Source of the DNA: an uncultured Roseburia sp.
GTDB taxonomy: Bacteria; Bacillota_A; Clostridia; Lachnospirales; Lachnospiraceae
NCBI GenBank assembly: GCA_900753715.1
Contig: CAAEAE010000157.1
Location: forward strand, 1-44,238
Reading direction: 5' to 3'
DNA length: 44,238 bases
The number at the start of each line of letters is the position of its first letter. Positions within the stretch are counted from its first letter, which is position 1. The notes beneath the pieces are model-generated. The model was given only the letters and a program-made list of their open reading frames with translations. It did not search any database and was not told the DNA's origin. Made by a program: the position numbers and the translations under genes. Positions 16,680 to 24,545 of this stretch are shown one piece after another.

Positions 16680-17762
16680 ATGGATATTACGACGACTTTG
16701 GCAGGAAAAACACTGGAAAATCCAATACTCCCGGGTTCCGGTCCCATCGGCGGAACTGCGGAAAAATTAAATGCACTGGCAGATATGGGGCTTGGGGCAC
16801 TTGTGACGAAAACTATTACGACACATGAACCGGTTCTGATGAGACCGTTTATTTACGGGGAGAAAAATTATATCATGAACTGTGAGCCATGGTCGGAGTA
16901 TTCATTTGAGACCTGGAAGGAGCAGTTTCTGCCGCAGGTTGCAGTGCATAAAAAGCAGCCGTTATTTGTCAGCTTAGGATACACGGATGAAGACATGCGC
17001 TATCTGATTCCGAAGTTGAACGATTTTGCGGATGCCTATGAGATATCCACCCACTATGTAGGCAAAGACCTTGCGCCGATGGAAAAGACCATGACGATGC
17101 TGCGGGAACTGACAGACAAGCCGGTTTATATGAAGGTGAGTCCGCATTTCCCGGACCCGGTGGCGTTTGCACAGATGGTAATGGAGCATGGGGGAAACGG
17201 AATTATAGCGGTCAATTCCTTAGGACCCTGTATGAAAATTAATCTGGACTCGCGCAGTGTCCCGATTGGAAATGCCAACGGACAGGTATGGCTGTCGGGA
17301 CCTGCAATCAAGCCGATTGCACTTGCACTTGTCAATCAGATAAAACGCGCTGTACCGCAGTGTGAAATTATCGGTGTGGGCGGAGTGGCGTCTGCGGAGG
17401 ATGTGCTGGAATTTCTACTGGCGGGAGCCAATGCAGTGGAAATTCTGTCTGCGGCACTTTTACAGGGAAGAGGCCTGTATACAAAAATAATCGAGGAGTT
17501 GCCGTCTGCGCTGAAAAAATATCATTTTTCTTCCATAAAAGAGGTGGTGGACACAGAGCTTCAGATTGGAACCGGGACGACAGAAAAAGGGACGCCTGTA
17601 TTTGATAAGGAAAAGTGCGTGCACTGCGGACTCTGCGAACAGGTCTGCCCGTTCTTTGCAATCAGGAATTTGGAACAGGACATTTCTGTTCAGAAAGAAA
17701 AATGTATGGGGTGCGGGCTTTGCCGCAGCCGTTGTCCACGAAGGGCGATTTCAGGAGTGTAG
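16680..17762 (+). CDS. PreA-like flavoprotein: dihydroorotate dehydrogenase-type barrel with C-terminal 2[4Fe-4S] ferredoxin domain
   Basis: Residues 1-300 resemble the FMN-binding TIM barrel of dihydroorotate and dihydropyrimidine dehydrogenases: NPILPGSGP, GIIAVNSLGP, IIGVGGVASAEDVLEFLLAGANAVEI. The last 50 residues carry two cluster motifs, CVHCGLCEQVCP and CMGCGLCRSRCP. The layout matches PreA, the catalytic subunit of bacterial dihydropyrimidine dehydrogenase. In the catalytic loop, where the family has a Cys- or Ser-containing SCPN-like sequence, this protein reads YEISTHYVG. No PreT-like partner is encoded here. Electrons may come from ferredoxin. Its substrate is probably a ring or enamide intermediate of this operon. 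Confidence 0.78.
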   Translation: MDITTTLAGKTLENPILPGSGPIGGTAEKLNALADMGLGALVTKTITTHEPVLMRPFIYGEKNYIMNCEPWSEYSFETWKEQFLPQVAVHKKQPLFVSLGYTDEDMRYLIPKLNDFADAYEISTHYVGKDLAPMEKTMTMLRELTDKPVYMKVSPHFPDPVAFAQMVMEHGGNGIIAVNSLGPCMKINLDSRSVPIGNANGQVWLSGPAIKPIALALVNQIKRAVPQCEIIGVGGVASAEDVLEFLLAGANAVEILSAALLQGRGLYTKIIEELPSALKKYHFSSIKEVVDTELQIGTGTTEKGTPVFDKEKCVHCGLCEQVCPFFAIRNLEQDISVQKEKCMGCGLCRSRCPRRAISGV

Positions 17763-18389
17763 GTGAGAGGAATGAAGCAGAATATCGAACAATGGGAGGC
17801 AGCAGGACTGCCCGGCGAGGGGAAAACCATTGAGGAAGTCCTTCAATTTATAGAAGAACACTGCAGGGATGCGGTGCAAAAATCAAAAAAAGTGATTTGC
17901 TTTCCAGAGCTTACAATTGCACCAAACCCTCTTGGGATAACCGTGTATGAGAGTGTTGTTACGTTTTCCGGCGCGATTACGGACAGGCTGTCGAAAATCT
18001 GCAGGGCGTATGGGCTGTATCTGATTGTCGGCATTGCCAAAAAAAGCAGGGTGCCGGGAAGGGTGTATGATGAGGTTCTTGTGATGAATCCGGTGGGAGA
18101 AATCCTTACAGAGTATGTGATTCATACGGTAGACGGAACAAGGCAGCTTTATCTCTGCGGCTCGGCGTATAAAGAAGCGCAGTTTTTTAATCTTCCGTTT
18201 GCAAAGGCAGGACTTCTTGCCGGCGGGGATGCGTTTGACGATGAGCTGCTTTTGCAGTATAAAGACGTAGATGTTATTTTCATGTGCCTCTCGGAGCAGA
18301 AGGAGGGACCAGACCGTGCAGTGTCTGTTGCCAAAAGACTTGGAAAGACCGTAATTCTTGCAGGAGCAGAACTGGGAATTTTTAAGTGA
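17763..18389 (+). CDS. Nitrilase-superfamily relative lacking catalytic Lys and Cys (pseudoenzyme)
   Basis: GTG 17763 directly follows the previous stop and lies five bases after AGGAG. The 208-residue product aligns with the upstream nitrilase over KVICFPELTIAPNPLGI, AYGLYLIVGIAKKSRVPGRVYDE and an AKAGLLAGGD segment. Glu49 is kept. Where the active enzyme has YRKIH the protein has YVIH, with no lysine, and the nucleophile Cys position (MICYD) is glycine (LAGGD). It also lacks about 70 C-terminal residues. It may be a regulatory or structural partner of the active nitrilase, or a gene in decay. The open frame is intact, which favours a retained function. Confidence 0.72.
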   Translation: MRGMKQNIEQWEAAGLPGEGKTIEEVLQFIEEHCRDAVQKSKKVICFPELTIAPNPLGITVYESVVTFSGAITDRLSKICRAYGLYLIVGIAKKSRVPGRVYDEVLVMNPVGEILTEYVIHTVDGTRQLYLCGSAYKEAQFFNLPFAKAGLLAGGDAFDDELLLQYKDVDVIFMCLSEQKEGPDRAVSVAKRLGKTVILAGAELGIFK

Positions 18390-18397
18390 TATTGAAT

Positions 18398-18435
18398 AAC
18401 CCCCGGGTGTGGCAGATTTGCCGCACCCGGGGGTT
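18398..18435 (+). terminator. Terminator hairpin between convergent operons
   Basis: AACCCCCGGGTG and CACCCGGGGGTT pair perfectly (12 bp) around TGGCAGATTTGCCG. The arms are followed by AATTTT on the + side. It lies between the end of the catabolic operon and the stop of the MATE gene on the other strand. It probably serves both, although the - strand T run is poor. Confidence 0.8.
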
Positions 18436-18439
18436 AATT

Positions 18440-19768
18440 TTACAATGATTTCCGGTACTTGCGCAGATAAATCCACCCGAGTAGCAGAAATTCCAGTGTC
18501 ATACAAAGATAAATGCCGGGGAGTTCTGCCAGTCTTCCCAAAAGAAGGGTGCCGCCTCCGGTCAAGAGTGCGGCGATGGCCGTGCAGACAAACACGTACC
18601 GCTCTTTTCCGATGCCTTGCAGATAGGTCATAAGAATCTGATACGGGATGCGGGCAAACACAATCGGAAAAATGAGAAAAAGGCAGGAAGTGCCTGCATA
18701 GATGACCGTTGAATCGGAAACAATCCATGACAGAATGTGCACCCGAAACAGCGCACAAACCACACACAAACCGGAAATTACGACAACGGCAAGCAGGCAT
18801 CCGTTTTTTAAATAGTCTCTCACATCTTTTGCATCCCCTGCAGAATGGCGTTGCAGGGCATAGGTCTGGGCTGCGGTGGCAAATGCGTAGACCGGAAGCG
18901 AGAGCGTGCTGTATACAATATCCAAAAGCTTATACACTGCCATCTGTGTTGGAGCGAGCCTTGAGACGGCTGCGGTCACAAACAGCACAAAAACCGTGCT
19001 CTCCAAAAGCTCCTGCCCGAGCAGGGGAGGATACAGATGCAGAATCTGTTTAAAGCAGCTACGCACAAGTGCTGCGGTTTGCCGGAAATGAAAGCGTTTC
19101 CTTTTTTGTCCGGTGAGGTGCGCCTGCCTGATGTATGCAAGCTGATAAATGAGCAGTCCGCCCATAAGCCCGGCAACGCTGCCCCACGCGGCACCGGAGA
19201 TGCCAAGGGATGGAAAACCGAAGGCGCCATAGACAAGTGCATAGTCGAAAAACAGGTTGATTCCGGTGGAAACAGCCGTCACGGCGACAACGATTTTCGT
19301 CTGGAACAGATTCCGAAAATAGGCGGCGTATAAAAATAAAAGCATATTTTGAAGAACCGTCACAGACGCCGGATAAAAATAGGATAACAGCTCGGTCAGT
19401 TCCCTGCCGCTTAGGTGGTAAAGCTTTTGGAAGAAAAAGCGTCCTGCAAAAAGAGAGAGCAGGATAAAAAGTACACCGATGATAAGCGTTAAAACTTTGC
19501 AGGAAAGAAAGATTGTTTCAAAGGAAGCGGTATCGTCCTGCCCCTTCTTTTCGGCAGCCATGATATGGAATGCCGCAGACAAAATGCCAAGGGCACCGGT
19601 TACCGAGTAGAGGATGCCGCCTGCAATTCCGACGAGGGCAAAGCCTCTTGCAGAATAATGACCTACAATTGCCTCATCCAAAATTGAAAAAATGCTGCTT
19701 AACAGATAATTTAATAAAATGGGATAAGCCATTTTCAGAATATTTTTTGTTTTCGTATGATTATTCAA
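18440..19768 (-). CDS. MATE-family efflux transporter
   Basis: The 442-residue membrane protein has twelve hydrophobic segments and family landmarks: LKMAYPILLNYLLSSIFSILDEAIVGHYS near the N-terminus and ISGAAWGSVAGLMGG near residue 185. Members export drugs, bile salts or other amphipaths by cation antiport. The annotated start is TTG 19768, 12 bases after AAGGAG. An ATG 12 codons further in is an alternative. It is divergent from the bile salt hydrolase gene, and the shared upstream region carries a palindrome, so a role in bile acid or drug export is plausible but unproven. Confidence 0.87.
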   Translation of the reverse strand: MNNHTKTKNILKMAYPILLNYLLSSIFSILDEAIVGHYSARGFALVGIAGGILYSVTGALGILSAAFHIMAAEKKGQDDTASFETIFLSCKVLTLIIGVLFILLSLFAGRFFFQKLYHLSGRELTELLSYFYPASVTVLQNMLLFLYAAYFRNLFQTKIVVAVTAVSTGINLFFDYALVYGAFGFPSLGISGAAWGSVAGLMGGLLIYQLAYIRQAHLTGQKRKRFHFRQTAALVRSCFKQILHLYPPLLGQELLESTVFVLFVTAAVSRLAPTQMAVYKLLDIVYSTLSLPVYAFATAAQTYALQRHSAGDAKDVRDYLKNGCLLAVVVISGLCVVCALFRVHILSWIVSDSTVIYAGTSCLFLIFPIVFARIPYQILMTYLQGIGKERYVFVCTAIAALLTGGGTLLLGRLAELPGIYLCMTLEFLLLGWIYLRKYRKSL

Positions 19769-19788
19769 TTAAAATATGTTCTCCTTTC

Positions 19789-19806
19789 GCCTGTTTTAAA
19801 ACAGGC
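19789..19806 (-). promoter_or_regulatory. Perfect 18-bp palindrome upstream of the MATE gene
   Basis: GCCTGTTTTAAAACAGGC lies just before the AAGGAG ribosome binding site of the MATE gene on the - strand. It could be a repressor operator or a leader hairpin that masks the ribosome binding site. The binding protein is unknown. The MerR regulator of the neighbouring cluster is one candidate. Confidence 0.5.
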
Positions 19807-19851
19807 AAAGAACATCCGCATGAACCATTGAAATCCCTCCTTTGGCAGAGA

Positions 19852-19879
19852 TTGCGTTTTACATAGAATCGCGTATAAT
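19852..19879 (+). promoter_or_regulatory. Predicted promoter of the bile salt hydrolase gene
   Basis: TTGCGT (19852-19857) and TATAAT (19874-19879) are separated by 16 bases. Transcription would start near 19886, exactly where the octamer repeat array begins, so the repeats would be transcribed into the leader. Confidence 0.5.
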
Positions 19880-19886
19880 AAATATA

Positions 19887-19926
19887 ATATCATTATATCA
19901 TTATATTATTATATCATTATATCATA
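19887..19926 (+). repeat. Five tandem ATATCATT octamers
   Basis: Units at 19887, 19895, 19903, 19911 and 19919. The third reads ATATTATT and the fifth ATATCATA; the others are identical. The array starts at the predicted +1 of the bile salt hydrolase transcript and ends 52 bases before its start codon. Such short tandem repeats can change copy number by slippage. Confidence 0.8.
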
Positions 19927-19978
19927 GTGAGAGAGAATACGCAAAACAACGCGTCAGACATACAGGAGGAACCATTTT

Positions 19979-20953
19979 ATGTGCACAGCAGCAACTTATC
20001 GGACAAAAGATTTTTATATGGGGAGAACCCTTGATTATGAATATTCCTACGGGGAAGAGATTACCATCACACCGCGCGGCTATGAATTTCCATTCCGGCG
20101 CATGGGAGCGATGAAACAGCATTATGCAATCATCGGAATGGCACACGTGGATGCAGAATATCCGCTTTATTACGATGCGGTCAATGAAAAGGGACTCGGA
20201 ATGGCGGGACTGAATTTTGTTGGAAACGCCGTTTACCGGAAGGATGAAGAAGGAAAAGACAATGTTGCATCGTTTGAGTTTATCCCGTGGATTTTAAGCC
20301 AGTGCGCAACGCTTGCGGAGGCAAAGGCGTTATTGGAAAAGATGAACATGACCGATACGCCTTACAGTAAGCAGATGCCGGCATCCCAGCTTCACTGGAT
20401 TATCGCGGATGAGACGGGAGCGTTGACAGTGGAGTCCGTTGCGGACGGGTTTCATGTGTATGAGAATCCGGCAGGCGTGCTGACGAATAATCCCCCGTTT
20501 CCGGAGCAGATGTTTTCACTCAACAATTACATGAATTTATCACCGAAGCAGCCGCAAAACCAGTTTGCACAGGGAGTGCCGCTTCACACGTACAGCCGCG
20601 GAATGGGAGCACTCGGACTGCCGGGAGATTTATCTTCCATGTCGCGTTTTGCCCGTGTGGCATTCGTCCGTGCGCACTCTGTTCCCGGGGACTCGGAGGT
20701 GGAGAGCGTCGGACAGTTTTTCCATATCCTGGGCTCTGTCGACCAGCAGAGAGGCTGCTGCGAGGTCGGAGAGGGAAAGTATGAGCTGACCATCTATACG
20801 TCCTGCTGCAATGCAAGCAAAGGAATTTATTATTATACAACCTACAATAATCGTCAGATTACGGCAGTGGACATGCATCATGAGAACTTAGATAGCAGCA
20901 CGCTCATTCACTATCCGATGGTAAAAGCGGGAGAAATCCGTTGGCAGAACTGA
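19979..20953 (+). CDS. Bile salt hydrolase / choloylglycine hydrolase family (Ntn-hydrolase)
   Basis: The sequence opens Met-Cys2, so removal of Met exposes the catalytic cysteine, with no propeptide. Other active-site residues of the family are in place: Arg16 and Asp19 (GRTLDYE), Asn80 (GLNF), Asn171 (LTNNPPFPEQ) and Arg223 (SSMSRFARVAF). The 324-residue length fits. The enzyme deconjugates glycine or taurine from bile salts in the cytoplasm. Penicillin V acylase is the alternative within the family. The NPPFPEQMFSLNNYMNLSP segment is more like bile salt hydrolases. RBS AGGAGG lies ten bases upstream. It is divergent from a MATE exporter and followed by HD, MerR and chemoreceptor genes. Confidence 0.88.
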   Translation: MCTAATYRTKDFYMGRTLDYEYSYGEEITITPRGYEFPFRRMGAMKQHYAIIGMAHVDAEYPLYYDAVNEKGLGMAGLNFVGNAVYRKDEEGKDNVASFEFIPWILSQCATLAEAKALLEKMNMTDTPYSKQMPASQLHWIIADETGALTVESVADGFHVYENPAGVLTNNPPFPEQMFSLNNYMNLSPKQPQNQFAQGVPLHTYSRGMGALGLPGDLSSMSRFARVAFVRAHSVPGDSEVESVGQFFHILGSVDQQRGCCEVGEGKYELTIYTSCCNASKGIYYYTTYNNRQITAVDMHHENLDSSTLIHYPMVKAGEIRWQN

Positions 20954-20963
20954 CAGAAAGCGT

Positions 20964-21497
20964 GTGGACAATATGGAAGAAGGACTCAAAGAGGCAGTCA
21001 AAAAACTGGGCAAAAACGGGAGATTAAAGCAGGAGCGGCAGTATATGCAGCATGGGAATACATCTGTCTACAAACATAGTCTGCGTGTCGCAAACACCAG
21101 CCTTTATCTGGCAAAAAAACTGCACCTGAAAGTAGACCGCGGGGCACTGCTTCGCGGAGCACTGTTACATGACTACTTTCTCTATGACTGGCACGAAAAG
21201 GACGACAGCCACCGCCTGCACGGCTTTCACCATTCTGCCACAGCACTGCGCAATGCAAAAAAAGACTTCCGTCTAAGCCCGCTTGAAGAAAACATTATTG
21301 AACGTCATATGTTTCCACTGACACCGGTTCCACCCCGCTATAAGGAGGCGTGGATTGTCTGCCTGGCAGATAAATACTGTGCGGCATCGGAGACCGTACA
21401 CCCGATGGTTCATGGAATATGGAACCGGTTTTTGAGACGAACCGATAAAAATGGAGGAAATTGCCATGCAAAAACAGATTCAATACACTATTCATGA
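20964..21497 (+). CDS. HD-domain phosphohydrolase-like protein
   Basis: The 177-residue product has the HD superfamily pattern: YKHSLRVANTSLYLA (His), then LLRGALLHDYFLYDW (HD pair), then HGFHHSATALRNA, and LADKY near the C-terminus (Asp). These residues bind the metal pair in small HDIG hydrolases. GTG 20964 follows the bile salt hydrolase stop by ten bases. ATG 20973 is an alternative start. The ribosome binding site is weak, so translation is probably coupled. Substrate unknown. Confidence 0.8.
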   Translation: MDNMEEGLKEAVKKLGKNGRLKQERQYMQHGNTSVYKHSLRVANTSLYLAKKLHLKVDRGALLRGALLHDYFLYDWHEKDDSHRLHGFHHSATALRNAKKDFRLSPLEENIIERHMFPLTPVPPRYKEAWIVCLADKYCAASETVHPMVHGIWNRFLRRTDKNGGNCHAKTDSIHYS

Positions 21498-22278
21498 TGT
21501 TTCCGAACTGCTTGGAATATCGTCAGATGCGATCCGTTTATATGAGAAAGCAGGGCTTGTGGAGCCACTTCGCAATCCGGTAAACGGGTATCGCTATTAT
21601 ACGTTTGAACAGATTCAACGCATTATGGGAATAGTACTGTACCGTCAAGTTGATGTGGGACTTGCAGAAATTGGTGAATTGTTAAAACACCAGACCTTTT
21701 CCGGTATCAGAGATAAATTTTCTGATTTTATTGAGGCGAGCGAGGAAGAAATCCGCAGACAGCAGGTGCGGATTGAAAAGCTTCGTTTTATGCAGCAGCA
21801 CCTCAACAAACTGAATGAGGGCATCAATACATACAGTGTCCAGAGACTTCCGGATTGCTGCATCATGTACCATCAGGAATATGCAGAACTGTGGTATCGT
21901 GATATGAAGCAGATTTTCAGGGCACCTTATTTTTCGTTTGGGAATTTCTGCTATACGATTGAGAAGAAGGCGAAGGATAAGTACGAGAGCAGCACACTTG
22001 AATTTATCATCCGAAAGCCAATGTATGAGATTATGCCTGATGAGATTAAGGAGCAGGAACCGATAGTTCGTGGTGGGGGTGAGTGTCTGTACACGGTTAA
22101 ACACGCTGTAGCAAAGGATCATATTTCCTGGTATTTTCACGAGCTGCAAAGTTATGCTGAAAGAAATCACTATATTTGTGCTTCCCGTGGGTATGCGTTT
22201 TACGTCTATAGTTTATTAAATGCAACGTCAATAGAGGATTATTATGAGATTTATCTGCCAATTTTGGATAAGAAATAA
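21466..22278 (+). CDS. MerR-family transcriptional regulator with C-terminal ligand-binding domain
   Basis: ATG 21466 is chosen because GGAGG lies nine bases upstream. The start therefore overlaps the end of the HD gene by 32 bases. Residues 5-75 are a MerR winged helix (YTIHDVSELLGISSDAIRLYEKAGL, NPVNGYRYYTFEQIQRI), followed by a dimerisation helix to about 125. The remaining 140 residues, starting QRLPDCCIMYHQ, look like a GyrI-type effector domain that binds amphipathic compounds in BmrR-like regulators. It could sense bile acids or drugs and control the MATE/hydrolase promoters. Confidence 0.85.
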   Translation: MQKQIQYTIHDVSELLGISSDAIRLYEKAGLVEPLRNPVNGYRYYTFEQIQRIMGIVLYRQVDVGLAEIGELLKHQTFSGIRDKFSDFIEASEEEIRRQQVRIEKLRFMQQHLNKLNEGINTYSVQRLPDCCIMYHQEYAELWYRDMKQIFRAPYFSFGNFCYTIEKKAKDKYESSTLEFIIRKPMYEIMPDEIKEQEPIVRGGGECLYTVKHAVAKDHISWYFHELQSYAERNHYICASRGYAFYVYSLLNATSIEDYYEIYLPILDKK

Positions 22279-22383
22279 ATTTGTGCAATATTTTGATTGA
22301 CCTTAGAGCGACTCCAACCTTTATTCTTTGAGTATGGAAAAGAAATATTTACCAGAAAGAATAAAGAAACGGAGGCATACGCT

Positions 22384-23901
22384 ATGACAGAGAAGAATAA
22401 CATCTCGTTGGAAGAAAAATGCTTAAAACGTGCAAACTTTGCACTCAATTCAACAATTTCCTTTGTATCGGTTCTGTTGATACTGATGTATCTCGGACAG
22501 ATAGCCCAGGGCTTTGGGGCAAGGCGCTGTATCATTATTGCTGTTATGATTGCGGCAGCAATGACAGGTTCAATTTTATGTTATCTGAAAAATCCATATT
22601 CCAGACGTTACTGCTATATGGCATTTGTTTTTTTTGTAATTGCATTTGAAGTGGCATGCCTGTCCTCCACCATCTTTTTATATAATCTGTTTATTTATCC
22701 GGTACTCGTGAGCATGATTATGTATTTTGACTACCGTCTGGAACTTCGGGTGGGAACGCTCGCACTTGTTTGCTGTATCTTAAATGGGGTTTATTCCTAT
22801 TATGTGCTTGGCGGCAACAGTGTGCACGAAAAAAATCAGATTTTTATAGGATGCGTGCTTGCATTTATTTTTGGCGTGAGCCTCTGTATTGCAGCAAAAG
22901 CGGCAAAAGAGCACAAGGACGAGGAAGTGGCAGAGTTTGCAGCACATAAGAAAAAGCAGGAAGAAATGATGGAAGCAATCATCACGGTCGGACGTTCCGT
23001 TAATTCTTCCACGCAGTCCATTCATGCACTTGTAGAAGAACTTTCTGATTCTACTAACTCAGTAAGCAGTGCAATGACGGATGTGGCTGTAAGCATGGAA
23101 AATACTTCTGACACGATTCAGGAGCAGGCAATCATGACTGGAAAAATCCAGAATATCATTGATGAGACGGTGACAGCGACAGATGAGCTGGAGATGATTT
23201 CCAGAGAAACCCGCGCGAATGTAAAGGCGGGACAGCAGCTTGTGAGTGAGATTGTGACACAGACAGAGCAGATTGAAAGTGAAAATATCATGGTAAAAGA
23301 CAATATGTCGCAGTTACATACCCATACTAAGGATATGCAGAAAATCATCGGTATTATCCAGCAGATTTCCGCACAGACGAATCTGCTTGCATTAAATGCA
23401 TCCATTGAGGCTGCCCGTGCAGGAGATGCCGGAAGAGGATTTGCAGTGGTCGCAGAGGAAATCCGTGTGTTATCTGAGCAGACGAAGCAGTCCACAGAAA
23501 ATATTGAGGACATTATCTCCAAACTGGATAAGAATGCTGCCGATACGATTTCTTCGATGGATAATGTGATGGATAAAATCAGCGGACAGGTTACGATGAT
23601 TCATGAAATTGAGACAAGCTTTGCCAATATCCGTGAAGGCATGACGAATTTAAAGCATAATTCGATTGGCATGAGTGACAAGGTACAGCGCCTGAAAGAT
23701 GCAAATGTCACACTTGTGGACAGTACAAACAATCTTTCTTCCACCAGTGAGGAAATCAGCGCATCCTCGGAGGAAACGAATGCTATGTGCTCGGATAATG
23801 CAGAACGTTTTAAGACAATTAACAATGTCATAGAGGAATTGACGCAGCAGACGGCAAAAATGGATGGATTTATTGACGAATATCATCAACTTCACTCTTG
23901 A
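22384..23901 (+). CDS. Methyl-accepting chemotaxis protein with six-TM N-terminal sensor region
   Basis: ATG 22384 follows GGAGG by eight bases. The longer open frame upstream lacks such a site. Residues 20-190 contain six hydrophobic segments with only short loops, so the sensor is buried in the membrane rather than an extracellular domain. No HAMP domain is evident. From about 215 the protein is a long coiled coil. The signalling hairpin tip ([20 protein letters not shown] followed by [19 protein letters not shown]) is highly conserved. It relays a signal to CheA/CheW and the flagellar motor. Its place after the bile salt hydrolase, HD and MerR genes hints at sensing bile-derived or membrane-active compounds. 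Confidence 0.9.
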   Translation: MTEKNNISLEEKCLKRANFALNSTISFVSVLLILMYLGQIAQGFGARRCIIIAVMIAAAMTGSILCYLKNPYSRRYCYMAFVFFVIAFEVACLSSTIFLYNLFIYPVLVSMIMYFDYRLELRVGTLALVCCILNGVYSYYVLGGNSVHEKNQIFIGCVLAFIFGVSLCIAAKAAKEHKDEEVAEFAAHKKKQEEMMEAIITVGRSVNSSTQSIHALVEELSDSTNSVSSAMTDVAVSMENTSDTIQEQAIMTGKIQNIIDETVTATDELEMISRETRANVKAGQQLVSEIVTQTEQIESENIMVKDNMSQLHTHTKDMQKIIGIIQQISAQTNLLALNASIEAARAGDAGRGFAVVAEEIRVLSEQTKQSTENIEDIISKLDKNAADTISSMDNVMDKISGQVTMIHEIETSFANIREGMTNLKHNSIGMSDKVQRLKDANVTLVDSTNNLSSTSEEISASSEETNAMCSDNAERFKTINNVIEELTQQTAKMDGFIDEYHQLHS

Positions 23902-23949
23902 TAATCGAAAAGAAAGGGACTATAATCAAAACCCCAGTCTAAGAAAAGA

Positions 23950-24379
23950 GTGAAAATCATCAACAGTTTAGGCGTGCTTTTAATGCTACATTCGGGCTCT
24001 GGAATTTCGGCGATTTCAAGCGTGCCATATGCGTTTCAACTGGTGCTGCCGAAGCTGACCCTTGGAACCTGGACGTATCTGCTTCGGAATTGCGCTTTCA
24101 AACCGCTGCAAGCTTCCGATTATTCCGACAGACTTATTCCCACGGGAGCTCTCAGACATTACCGGAGTGCCATATGCAAAGATTAAAATCGGGTTTGATG
24201 TCACCTGCCTTGCGATTACCGCCTGCATGACATTCTTTTTCCTGGGACGCATTTATGGTCTGGGAATCGGAACCATCGTGGCAGCGTTTACGATGGGCAA
24301 GGGAATCGCCATTATCGGGAACTGGATGGACAAAAAGATAGCGTTTGTTTCGGTATTACAGCCGGAGAGGGAATTCTAG
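23950..24379 (+). pseudogene. YczE/YitT-like membrane protein, internally deleted and frameshifted
   Basis: The N-terminal part (23950 to about 24085) reads LGVLLML, GISAISSVPYAFQL and LTLGTWTYLL, the pattern of YczE/YyaS-type membrane proteins. The C-terminal part is in another frame (from about 24085 to the TAG at 24377-24379) and reads GIALSNRCKLPIIPTDLFPREL, IKIGFDVTCLAITA and IGTIVAAFTMGKG. Roughly the middle 80-90 residues are missing at the junction. The first start codon is unclear. This is a decayed gene between the chemoreceptor and the heat shock gene. Confidence 0.7.
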
Positions 24380-24424
24380 TTTAGGGTTCCCTTTTTATAG
24401 TTAATAAAAAATTTATAATTTTTA

Positions 24425-24451
24425 TTAGCACTCACTATTGACGAGTGCTAA
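24425..24451 (+). promoter_or_regulatory. CIRCE element (HrcA operator)
   Basis: TTAGCACTC and GAGTGCTAA form the canonical 9-9-9 inverted repeat around ACTATTGAC. It overlaps the -35 box of the small heat shock gene. HrcA bound here represses the promoter at normal temperature. Confidence 0.97.
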
Positions 24452-24466
24452 TAATTGTGGTATAAC
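24438..24466 (+). promoter_or_regulatory. Sigma-A promoter of the small heat shock gene
   Basis: TTGACG (24438-24443) and TATAAC (24461-24466) are 17 bases apart. The -35 box is inside the CIRCE element, which explains repression by HrcA. The leader to ATG 24546 is about 75 bases. Confidence 0.8.
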
Positions 24467-24545
24467 ATAGTCAGAAACAAAGAAAACAATCGTTCCACCG
24501 GAAATCATCCGAGGAACGTTATATTTGGAAAAGGAGAGATGACAT

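Noticed and set aside
17883..18800. 305-codon open frame on the - strand
   Set aside because: It runs antisense through the end of the nitrilase relative, the terminator and the end of the MATE gene. Both + and - neighbours have clear family motifs, and this frame has none. It is a shadow.
19887..19926. CRISPR-like repeat array
   Set aside because: The units are eight bases and directly tandem with no spacers, so this is a simple sequence repeat.
22297..22383. Earlier start of the chemoreceptor
   Set aside because: There is no ribosome site before 22297, whereas GGAGG is correctly placed before ATG 22384.
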